Shown: piece after piece, positions 36,589 to 47,600 of the stretch
How positions within the stretch are numbered: position 1 is the stretch's first letter
Layout of the letters: each line of letters begins with the position of its first letter
NCBI GenBank assembly: GCA_016858145.1
Contig: JAEHOE010000071.1
Span: forward strand, 248,001 to 312,000
Direction of reading: 5' to 3'
Length of the DNA: 64,000 nucleotides
Origin: Edaphochlamys debaryana
Taxonomy: Eukaryota; Chlorophyta; Chlorophyceae; Chlamydomonadales
Made by a program: the position numbers and the translations under genes
The notes under the pieces: generated by a model
What the model was told of the DNA's origin: nothing
Databases searched by the model: none
Seen by the model: the letters and a program-made list of their open reading frames with translations, nothing else

Positions 36589-39500
36589 CTATTTCTCCAA
36601 GTGAACAACATTGTTGGTATAGACCCACTCAAGAACGAGCGAGTCAAGGGAGTCCCTTGACGCGGTACCAGCAATGTGGTACAGGACAAGGGTGGAGCCA
36701 GGATCACCGGCGTGTGGGCACGGTGTGGCATTAATGGTCTCCTTGCCCTCTGTGTAGAGGTCGGCGCCAATAACGATCTCACGCCCGTAGCTTGTGAACA
36801 TGTACAGGCCGTCAAGAGTCTCAACGCCGTCGTCACTCGTGCCAAGAACCACCAGCGCTTCAATGATAAACTCCCCCTCCCTCAGGTTGACGGCATCGTA
36901 CGTCTCAGCGCTGCGCCAGTCGCCGTGCTCAGGAGCGGAGAAGGCGCCATACGCGACCTGTGTTGGCGGCGGTGACGGGCGCGCGGCGAGGGACGGGGGT
37001 GAGGGATGAATTGTCGGCGGTGACGATGGTGGAAGGAAAGGAGAGGGCAACGGCAGGATGAGGCAACGGGCAGCAGGAGTGAGGAGCCGGCCCCCACAAC
37101 AGCTCTGCCGCTAGCTTGCATCTCTCGAACAATGCTCACTAGCTAAGGTCTCATACCTGCAGGGCCGTGATGGTCCCATTGCTGGTGGCCCAGGCGATCC
37201 GCTGAATGAAGTCCCAAGCAGCCTCAGCGTACTCCACGTCCGTGAACTCCTCTCCGCCGGCGGTGCGGTTGCCGTACGGTCCAGTCGTCAGGCCAGGCCC
37301 GGCACACAGGGGCGGCCCTGCAAACGGAAGGCAAGAGCAGCTCTCACGCAAGTCGAGGAGTAGGAGCGCTGGATCCCTGGCGTTTGGCAAGGGCAAGGTG
37401 CGGTCAATGCAGCCACAACCCCACCATCGGGCCCCAGGTCCTCGGGCGGGGGGGCGTCGTGGTGGTCGAAGGCGGGGGGAGGGGTCGTTGTCCACTCGCC
37501 TGTGGAAAGCGGCAGCAAGGAGGAGATTGACGACACTCTGCCTGTCATCACACGCTCCAGCCCTAGTCCAGCCTTGACTCACAAAACTGCCAACATCCTA
37601 GCTGGTTGCGGTGTCCTTGCTGACCAAGTAACACAAGCCCCCGCCCCATAATAACATCTCCCCTCACCAAACTCGGGAAACCAGTTGAAGCGAGGGGCGT
37701 AGACCTCAAAGATGCGGTTCAGCTGCGAAATGTCCAGTGCCCGGTTGTACACCAGAGCCACGGCCACACGGCCCGCCAGGAACTTGTCCCTGGGGGCAGG
37801 AGGGGAGGAGGAAGGGGAAGAGGAAGGGGAAAGGGAAGAGAGGCAGGTAGGGGGCAGAAGGCGAGGGCAGAAGGTGAGGTGTGCGTGAGAGTAAGCGAGT
37901 GCAACTCCGCATAGACATGGATTGGTTGAACTGGAAGGGCCGAGGCTTAGAGCACGGAGAGCAGGATCTTGCAACGGCCACCTGACCCCTACCAGCCGCC
38001 GCCCACCGAGTTGTGCGTAAGGCCATGCCCCTCACTCACCAGTCCCTGTAGTCGGCTCCGAGCACGAAGTGGTCAGCGCCGATTGAGATGGGCTCCTGGT
38101 CACGCCAGGTCTTGGTGAAGTGAACGGCGTCGCCCTTGCTCTCGAACATGGCACCCGAGGTTCCGCCCTCGTTGCGGACAAAGGCGTTGAAAGACCAAAA
38201 GCCCGGCCGCAGCTCGGGGCCGTAGCTCCCCATGGCAAAGTTGCCGCGGTCGTGCAGAAACATTTCGCTGCCAAACTGCGGGGGGTGGGGGACGGGTCGT
38301 ATTGGGAGGTGGGTGGTGTTGGGTTGAGGCGGCGGCAAGGGGGTGTCCGGGTAGTTAGGGAGGGCTATCAGGGCCAGGTGCAGACGCATCACAAGCTTGT
38401 GATGCGCTGAAGCGCATGGCGAATGCTGCTGACAGTGCGGCATGCATAACCTATACCCTATGTATGCTGCCCTTCCTCTCCCCTTCCAAGCGAGCGCCAA
38501 GCAAGCAGGGAGCGTCGGCAGGGCCTGAGGCCATGTTCCCATCCGCCTGTGTACACACACACCCTCTCTCATGCCGACGTGACCACAGCCTCCAGAGGAG
38601 GCAGGCGCACGCAGTACGGCACATACCGCGCCATAACCCGCATGCCTCACCAGCAGCTCACTGTCGTAGTCCGAGGGAGAGCGGCTCATATGTACAAATG
38701 CAGTATCGCCGTAGTTGTAGCCCAGCTTGTAAATGACCACGATGGTAAACGCCGAGTCGGAGGAGTTGCTCCAGTTGGCGAGATCGCCCGGCAGCATGCC
38801 CAAGCAGTCGCGACCATTCATTAGCAGACTGCCGTATCCACCCTCATCGCTCGTGTCGTACTTGCAGCCAGATCCCATGCCCAGCACCTGAGCCGAACGT
38901 GCGGCATCCGCCCACCCGGTAACGGAGGGCATGTTGAAGAATTCCTCGCCGGGCGGGGGTGCCGAGAAGTCATCGTGGGGGCTGTTGTAGGGCGGCGGGC
39001 GGGGAAAATCGCCGTGCACATGCGTGGGGAACGAAGGCGGGTCAAAGGGATCGCCGTGGAGTGGAGAGGGAGCATCGAAGACGGGCGGGCGGCCCGGGGG
39101 GGGTCTCCTCGGTCGCATAGGGTCGCTTTCCATGGGGTACCAGGGAGGGTGGTCGTGCGTGTGGTCAGGTACCGACGGGCTGGGGGGTCTGGTAGGTCGC
39201 ATAGGCCTTTCGAGAAGGCGGCGGGCGATTCTGGACTTGGGAGGCGACGGGGGCGGGGGAGGCGGGGGCGGGGGCGGGGGTGGGAAGGGTGGCAAGGGGA
39301 AGGCATCACCGTGATCGGGCCAGAACGGGGGCATCGGCGGAGGGGGCGGAGGGGGCGGTGGCGGAGGGGGGAACGGCGGCAGGTCGGGCCAGTCCGATGG
39401 GCGCGGCGGCGGGGGAGGAGGCGGCGGGGGAGGAGGTGGGCTCGGCGGGAAGCTAGGCCATGACGGCTCGCCTCCGGGGGAATGATGGTGGCTTGTCATG

Positions 39501-41873
39501 ATGCCGCCGCTGAGGGCATCGAAGAACGCGCACTCAGGGACCAGCGAAGGCGGCAGACCTGTGATGAGTAAGCGAGCGAGGGGCACAGCACAGGCAAGGG
39601 GCAACGGGGTTGAGGAGCACGGCTTGCTCGAATGGGCGGGTGTGGAGAGCGAGTAGGAAGCCACGTGTACAGCACGTTTAGGCACCCTCGTTTTGCTTGC
39701 AATATGCGGCAGACGCACCCGCAGGGATGATAGTGAAGACACAAGAGGGCGCCATGAGTGTCGAGTTGAGCCCAAGGGGCTCCCCACCGAAGGACCCGCC
39801 CTGCACACCAACACACGAGCTTCCAAGCACAAACCGCCACCTAAGGTTGCCATGGGGCAAGACAGAGGCAAGGGGCGGTCAGTGTGGGTGAGTGCGTGGG
39901 AGAACGTTAGGTGAGGTACTTCATGGATGCCCACTTCGATGGGTGTCGCCTAGAGCTGAAGGCGGGTAACTGCTTGGGGGGCTTAGTATTGGGGAATGGC
40001 TCACTCGTTCAAAATGATGTCGTCGGAAGGGGGCGCATTCTCGTCCGGAACCGATGCCCGCCTCGCAAGGCTGCGGCGGCGACCGTCGTCCTTGGCCTTG
40101 GGTAGAGAAGATTTGGGTTGTTGGGAGGGGCAGGGGGGGCAGCGCCGGGGGCCGACAGGGTAAAGCGGAGAGGGTGGAAGGGCCGCGGGTTCGGGTGCTT
40201 CCTGGCGGCATGCAAGCCATCGTGGCGGTGAGCGAGTGGGGTCGAGATGTGATGAGACGCATGCATGCGGGAAAGCGGTCCTGATGAGCTACTAGCGCTA
40301 GTAGCGCCAGCAAACCGCCCAGGGCTTACTTCTTGCGGAGTAAGCTCGACCACACTCCTGTCCGAGCAGGAAGCCAGGCCCAGGGTGGACTCATCCAGCA
40401 GAGCCCAGCAGAGCGTTGGGTCCACGGTGGCCTTGAAGCGGTAAGCGCTGCCGGCTGAGGGCGGAGAATCGAAGGGCAAAGGTTGGCAGACCGGGGGGTG
40501 GCGTCGCCATAGAGGAGTGCTCGCTCCGCTAGCTCGCGTGTCCCGCGTGATCCTCAAGCAGCTGATGAGCTGGACTGGCGTTCCAGCAACTTGCTTTCTG
40601 AAGGGGAAGCGGACTAACTTGCACCCCCTACCGCACTTACCCACGAGCTCAGGAACGAAGACCTGGTATGGCGAGCCGTTGCACGCCATCTGGAGCAGCG
40701 GGGACCCGGCCTCGGCGCCCGACGCAGTGGCACACATGTCCTTGGCTGAGGTACGGATCACCACCTCAGCGACTGCATGCAGTACAGGAGGGCCGCCGAG
40801 AGAAGTGGACAAGCAAAAGTCATGGCCATGGACATCAGTCGGCATTGGCGCGGCTCATGCTGACGAGCCCCGTGGACGGGCCATTCGATGCGGCGGCACG
40901 TGCTGCCTTAACCCACCCATGGGCTTGCTGTGCCTTGGAGGCAGGTAGGGCCTCACAGTTTTGCAAGTGCTACCTTAGCCCACCTACTCAGCTCACCCAG
41001 CGGTGCCCCCGAGGGCATGGGTGGGACGCTGGGTGGGAAGTGGCGCTTGCTTGGCGGCCGGCCTGCAGGAGAGGGGCGAAGAGGCACTGGTTAAGTACAG
41101 GCAGGTGCACTGAAGGATCACCTGGCAAAAGAATGGGAAAGGGCAAGAACCTGCAAGACCCCGGGCCCTCTCTTTGCACAACCCTAGCCTCATACCATAC
41201 TCACGGGGGTACCCGGGGTTGAAGGGGTACGTGGGCTCCGCCGGAGTCTCCGGCGTTGGAGGCAATTCCGGAGCAGGAGGGGCCGAGGGATCAATGATGA
41301 CCGGGGGCCCTACGGGCGGAGAAGGGCGGCGAATTCGCGTGATCAAGCGTCAAGGCTACTAGCAGCAACGATGTGGGCTCGGTGGGCTGGTGGGGAGTTG
41401 TTGCGAGTTGTTGCGACGCAGGGGAGACCCGCGACCTTCGGTCGCTCGGTCAGTCGCTCGGCTGGACGACAAAACCCGGACGGCTCATTCAGATGCCCTC
41501 CCAATCAAAGCGTCTATTGGTGCCACGATGACCCAGGTGAGCAGGAGGCACGTTTGCGTCGCTTGGAAGGTGTGACCATCCCAATGGATTTGCGCGCGGT
41601 CCTTGTGGTGCCACCCGCTTCACCCTCGCGCTACACTCGCATTGAATCCTGAAAGCAGTTGATGCTGCCAAAATGGCAAATAGCGATGACTGCCTGAAAA
41701 CTCTGAAAGGCGATGTCGCAGGCCTGCCCCGCCACGGCCCGGATTCTTTCGTGACTGAACTTACTTGACGGCAATGTGTCTCCAGCAACCATGCCGACCG
41801 CCGCGATGCCGAGCCACAAGGCGATGAGCATTGCGCCGGGCGCCGCGAGGGGCGCCGACCCTCGTTCACGCAT
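36589..41873 (-). CDS. Gene D: secreted trefoil-LamG-jacalin lectin
   Basis: About 870 residues in 13 exons, the cleanest copy of the family. Signal peptide exon 41765-41873 (MRERGSAPLAAPGAMLIALW) ends in phase 1; an in-frame ATG at 41894 is an alternative start. Exons 41215-41309 and 40997-41062 are Pro-rich. The trefoil uses 40641-40772 (VVIRTSAKDMC), 40330-40454 (AYRFKATVDPTLCW), about 40005-40090 and 39719-39840. Exon 38651-39558 has the linker LPPSLVPECAFFDALSGG, several polyproline tracts and the first half of the LamG-like domain; 38040-38275 and 37668-37789 complete it. Exon 37425-37499 (GEWTTTPPPAF) is a short Pro spacer. The jacalin-like domain is 37157-37317 (GPYGNRTAGGEEF) and 36589-36957, with the EGEFI and TLDGL segments. 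No frame break was seen. Confidence 0.85.
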
Positions 41874-41942
41874 ACCAAGCCTACTGACTTCCACAGTCGA
41901 GGATATCGAAAGCAGTTTGAGCAGCTGGGAGGCGAGGCGAGG

Positions 41943-41950
41943 CTATAATG
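41943..41950 (-). promoter_or_regulatory. TATA-like element upstream of gene D
   Basis: The minus strand reads CATTATAG here, about 70 bp before the proposed start codon at 41873, a position equivalent to the elements of genes C and E. Confidence 0.35.
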
Positions 41951-42855
41951 TGGCTGCCCGTGCAGGTGCCGCCGTACGCGTCTTCCCGCCCAGTTTTCCT
42001 CCTGCGGCGGTCCTGTGCGGGCTGCTCGATGTAATAATCATGTTGAACAGCTGTAGCAGCCAGAGGCACCGCAGCGAGCACCCACGATTGTGACGTCGCA
42101 CAATTGCCCGTCCCAGAGCACCCCGCGATGGATTTGCTGTAACGCGTATACAGTCAGACTGGCTGAGTTTTCTATCAATGGGTTAACCTTAGAGGGCAAA
42201 CCGTCCCTCCTGACCCCGCCGTGCTGCCCCCCGACGACCCCCCGACGATTCCCCGAGCGACCACCCCCGGGCGCAGACGCAGCTCATCCCCAAGAGCACG
42301 GATGGCGGGAGCCGTCAATGTGTCACGGCATCCGCCCTAACCCCTATCCCGTTGCCGGCCTAAGCGAGCATCTGCTGCTCGCGGGCCTGCCGAGCTCTGG
42401 GGATGGATCTGAGGGAGGTTCCGGGGCTCGGTGAAAGGCACGCCCGGGGCCTGTTCGACGCAACCCTCAAGCCCGAGCTGAGTCGGCGCTCTCGGAGGCC
42501 CTCTGGGGGCTCGCTCAACGGCCTCCGGAAAATGCCCAGGCCCTGCGCACGTAAACCCTCGGGGGCACTTGAGCGAGGGCAGTGCCATGCCATTCATGTC
42601 AACACTTGGAGGGCTCTGATTCGCTGGGTCGGCGGGGCTTAAGGCCCCAGGGCTGGTAGGTGACACCAGACCCGTGACGGCATGAGCGGTACAGGGCGCT
42701 CGAGCCTTGGAGTCAGTCGCAGCCTTCATGTTACGGAGGGATGACACGCCCCCTTGGGCCGACCGAACCCTGGGAAGGACGGTGTCACGAATCCGCGCTG
42801 AGGATCTGAAGAAGTTGGTATCCGGATACCGCGGGCGACAAATCCCGCCCCCTAG

Positions 42856-42965
42856 GAATCCCGTCCCCTCGGAATCCTGGTGCCGCCCCCTCGGAATCCT
42901 GGTGCCGCCCTCTCGGAATCCTGGTGCCGCCCCCTAGGAATCCAAGGACACCCCAGCCCGAATCC
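42856..42965 (+). repeat. 22-nt-period array with GAATCC core, copy 1
   Basis: GAATCC occurs at 42856, 42872, 42894, 42916, 42938 and 42960. The central units are nearly identical (GGAATCCTGGTGCCGCCC). After the first step the spacing is exactly 22 nt. Confidence 0.85.
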
Positions 42966-43745
42966 AATATGGCCAAGCCCCGCTACTTTTCTCAGTAGCC
43001 CCACCGCAGCCCAGCTACAGAGGGGTGAGGCTGCTCGCAGCGGGGTGTGGGTACGTGTGCGACGCGGCACGCTTGAACCTGACGCCGTTGACCTTGGTCA
43101 AAGCAGTCTGCTCTTCTCGGCTCTTATCGACAATGCCTCAAAAGGAACAGTAGTCAACCGCGATATGCTTTAGCGCCAAGGCGCAGTGCTGGTTTGGCAA
43201 GAATGGCCCGCATAGTCGCGCTTCCGCCGGCTGGGCACTCGAATGCAAGGTCGTAGACCTCTATCCTGGCTTGATATGCTACCAAAGAGCATGAACTGGG
43301 GCAGACGCACGCCTAGTGACGAGGGCGGCTTTCTTCCAGCGCACTCTCTGGGCCTCCGGCCCTCATAAATAGGTCCCTAGGATAACATACAAGTTTCTGG
43401 GGCGAAGATGGGGGCCAGGGAAGGCCGAGCCGCTAGAAATTATGACGGTGGCGCTGGGTGCGCCAATTGGCGCACCACCCGGAAGCGGGCCAGAACGAGC
43501 TAGAACGGGCCCCGCAGTTATCCTAACAATATGTCACATGTTAAGGCACTGCTAAACGCCAAGCCGGAGTCCCGTCGAGGTGTTCGGCACAGCTTGAAGT
43601 CGGCTCGCGCTCGCACGGCACCGCACGCGCTCGTCCTGGCACGAACCCAAGCGTACTTACCCCACACAGTGCTAGGGTGAAGACCCGAGGGAGCGTGCGC
43701 AACGCAGCCCGTGTGCCTGGACGATATCCAAACGTGTCCCCCTTG

Positions 43746-43909
43746 GAATCCTCACTTGGCCCGCTTGAAATCCATACCCGACCCCCTTGGAATCCCGATG
43801 TGGCCATGTCGAAATCCAAACATGGCCGCGGCCGAATCCATCTGTGTCCCCCTCCGAATCCAAACGTCTTCCCCGACGAATCCCCGTGACACGAGGGTCC
43901 GCCGAATCC
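43746..43909 (+). repeat. 22-nt-period array with GAATCC/GAAATCC core, copy 2
   Basis: Cores occur at 43746, 43767, 43790, 43811, 43834, 43856, 43878 and 43904, spaced 21-26 nt. The sequence between cores has diverged much more than in copy 1. Confidence 0.75.
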
Positions 43910-44671
43910 TGCCCGCGTGTCATCCCTCCTCATGTTACGTGTACAGTTTCCCCTACAAATACTTCAACCCAGTCCCTCCTGTCACTGGTACTCCTCCCGC
44001 ACTATACCGTACTCAACTGCGCGCGTACCAAGGTGATCCCTATGGTACTGCATGAAGGGAGGCTCGAGCCTGGAGGCTGAGTTCAGCGCCTTACGTGTTC
44101 CCCATCACGTACGCCCTTGCTTCCAGCCCTATCCGAGCGAGCCCTTGCCTCCAACCCCCCCCCCGCACCACGGCCCAGACCCCCCGTGTCTCGGCCTCCC
44201 CCGTTGCACAACCCCCCCAAACCGTTACACGGACCCCTCCCGCCCTTACCCGGCCCACTTGCCCCAGACACCCGAAGCCAGAACTTCGCGCGCGCAAAGT
44301 TCAAAAGAAAGCACGAGCCGCACTGGCGAGGTGTGGGCCCCCGCATCCCTTGTTTTGGTGCTCTACCAAGCTATCATGGAAGCACAACAGTCTGATCACC
44401 TTGCTTGACGGCGATCCCTGGGAGCATCCCCCGAGGACAGCAGCCCAGTGCGTCTTTAAGCAGTGGCCAATACGTCTTGTTATTGTCGCATGTTATTTGT
44501 TTTGCGCATAGCATCTTGGGTAGCTGTCGCGCAAGGTTCAACCTCGCAAAGTTTGCGAAAAGAAAGCCCGGAGCTGGACCGCCAAGCGCACAATAATGTT
44601 GGCTTAATAGTGGGCAACTCTTACTGCAGCGACGACGAGGGGATAAGCCAGTGTTCCTCCCGTACAGCGGA

Positions 44672-47600
44672 CTACTTGGAACGGGGATAGGGCACCTCGC
44701 TCCACACTAAGCCGAGGGAAGCAATTGAGCCCTCCAAGGTTGTGCCAGCAATGTTCTGTAGCGTCATCATCATCGCTGGGTCCTCCGAGGGGCACGGCGT
44801 TGCGTTGGCCGTTGTGGTGCCCTCAGTGAGCGGCTCGGCTCCAATCTGGACCTCGCGCAAGTTCGTTGTGAGCAGGATCCCGTCAACCGTCTCGTAGCCG
44901 TCGTGCATGCCCAGCACCACCACAGCGAAGATAACGTACTCTCCCTCCCTCAGGTTGACAGCGTCTGAGTCAGAGTCTTCGCTGATGCCGCCTCGAATGG
45001 GGGCAGAGAAGGGGCCGTAGGCAAGCTGAGGGGAGGAAGGGACCGGGTCATGAGTTTGGGTGCGTGGTAGATCAGCGATGCTGACAATGAATGACGCTCG
45101 TGCGCACCTGAAGGGCAGTGATGGACCCGTTGATAGCCCAGGCGATGCGCTGAATGGGCTTGGCAAAGGCATCGGCGTAAGAAGAGTCGTCAAAGTCGGT
45201 AGTGCCTCCCGTGCGGTTGCCGTACGGTCCACTGACCAGGCCCTTGATTGAGCAGAGGGGCCCTGCGCAAGAGCGAGACAACGTGTCAGCACAGCACCGT
45301 CAACTTGGCATGGCCGACAGTTGCTCGTAACTGCGGATCTTACCCAGGGGGTACGGGGCTTCGGGTGGCGTCGCATCCATGTCACCCCCAGCCGGAGGAG
45401 GGGTCGTGGTCCACTCACCTGTGATGTGCGCGGCAGGAGCGGCGGTGTGGGTCAATTGACGTGGGCCGTCTTTCTTGCGTAGCTACCGTGCGCGTCTACA
45501 TCCGTCTCAAAGACCAACTCCAGAGAGAGCATGGTGGACAGCATCCATGTACCGGCCATCGGTCCCCCTAGTCACCTAGCTGGGGCATCCAGTCGAAGCG
45601 GGGCGTGTAGACCTCAAAGATGCGGTTCAGCTGCGCAATGTCCAGGGCCCGGTTGTAGACCAGAGCCACGGCCACACGGCCGGCAAGGAAGCGGTCCCTG
45701 GGGAGTCAAGGAGGGAGGTGGGACCATGCATACATGGGTGAGAGCCGTCAGGCGGCAATCGGCCAGGGCCAGGGCCCCGCTGGTGGCGGCGCAAGCAATG
45801 AGCCACGCACCAACGGTCAACCACCACCCACCAGCCACCCACCAGCCAATAATGCCTTGCCCCTCACTCACCAGTCCCTGTAGTCGGCTCCGAGCACGAA
45901 GTGGTCAGCGCCGATTGAGATGGGCTCCTGGTCACGCCAGGTCTTGGTGAAGTGGACGGCATCCCCCTTGCTCTCAAACATGGCACCCGAGGTTCCGCCC
46001 TCGTTGCGGACAAAGGCGTTAAACGCCCACACGTCGGGGCGCAGCTCGGGGCCGTCGCTCGTCATTGAAAAGATGCCCTCATCGTGTAGGAAGGTCTCGC
46101 TCCCAAACTGAGGGGGAAGGGGTAGGTGGACGGGGTGGGGCTACTTAGGGTGCTGGCATCAGGCGAGATCGAGTGTGGGGCCACTCCGCGCGTGGATGGG
46201 AAGGGAAGGAGCCTCCTACGGCCTTGAGGCTCCGAGCCTTGGCTCCGAGCCTTGGCTCCGAGCCGACTCTATGGAAGTGGGATGCTGGAGAGCCTATCTG
46301 AGATAGGAGAGGGGAGGCTACGCCCGCACGCCCCCGCCCTCACCAGCAGCTCAGAATTGTAGTCCGAGGTAGAACGGCTCATCTGTACGAGCGCAGTATC
46401 ACCGTAGTTGTAACCCAGCTTGTAGATGACGACGATGGTGAAGGCCGACTCGGAGGAAGTGCTCCAGTTGGCGAGATCGCTCGGCAGCATGCCCAAGCAC
46501 TCTTTGCCATCCATAAGCAGACTGCCGTACCCGCCCTCCGCACTCGTGTCGTACTTGCAGCCCGAGTTCATGCCGAGCACCTGTCGTGGCTGTGCGGCGT
46601 CCACCCAGCCGGTGACGGAGGGCATGGAGAAGAACTCCTCGCCGGGAGGCGGGGCGGAGAAGTCATCGTCGAAGTGGGTCGGGGGCGGGCGGGGAAAGTC
46701 ACCATGCATGTGGGGGCTGCTGGGCGGAGATCCCAGAGGATCGCCAGTCACGGGGTGCGACGGCGGCTTGTAGGGGTCAAAGTGGATGGGAGCGGGGGCG
46801 TCGGGCAGTGAGTCAGAGTGATCATCGATTGCCGGGGACGAAGGCGGCCTGTAGGGGTCCACGTGGAGGGGAGGGGGAGCGCCGGGCGTCTTCCCTGCGA
46901 GGTTGCGACGGCGGCCGTTCCTGGACGAAGGCGGGGGGCTTCGGGGAGGCGGGCTCGGAGAGTGGAGGGAGGGCCAAACGGGGGGGCGTGGCGGCGGCGG
47001 GGGGGGAGGGGGAGGGGGAGGGGGAGAGCTGGGCGACTGGGGCGGCCATGAGTCAACGTGCATGGGCCAATGCGGCACGGCGGCTGTGATGATGCCTCCG
47101 CTGAGGGCATCGAAGTAGGCGCACTCGGGGACCAGGGAGGCAGGCAGGCCTGTGAGGAGCACAGCATACATAACACGGGAGAGGGCAGCGGGTTTCAGGC
47201 GCGAAAGCAGTGAAGTTGTAAACAAAGTATATTTCTATGTTGGGGGCGCTCAGATGATCGAACTGATCATGATCAGCTGGACCATAGTAAGCAACAGGCT
47301 CACCGCGCCATTGCCATCGGGGCGGGGTGGTACACGGCACGTACAATGTACGGCGCCCAGATTACTCAAGCGGACCGCTCACCCGCTGGGATGATCTTGA
47401 AGACCGATGTTGTCGCGTTCAGCGTCTGTGTTAGCTCCAGGGGTACCTGCTCCAGCGGCAGGGCTGCGCCCGATTCGTCGGTAGTGACTGCTACGCAGGC
47501 CGTCTCCGAGGGGCTCTGCAGAAGCCGCCACCTTTTGGCACAGAACAGGGGCACGGGCGGGGGGCGAGATTGCGGCCCGCTGACTTCCGCGGGTTCATCG

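Larger units (their letters stand above)
41874..44671. other. Intergenic region between genes D and E
   Basis: About 2.8 kb without a supported gene. It carries the gene D promoter (left), two 22-nt-period arrays (42856-42965 and 43746-43909) and, near the right end, the probable 3' UTR of gene E with a minus-strand TGTAA at 44225-44229. Confidence 0.45.

Noticed and set aside
42856..43909. CRISPR-like array
   Set aside because: The 22-nt unit, only 6 bp of conserved core, no distinct spacers of uniform length, and a eukaryotic context. Listed as a repeat instead.
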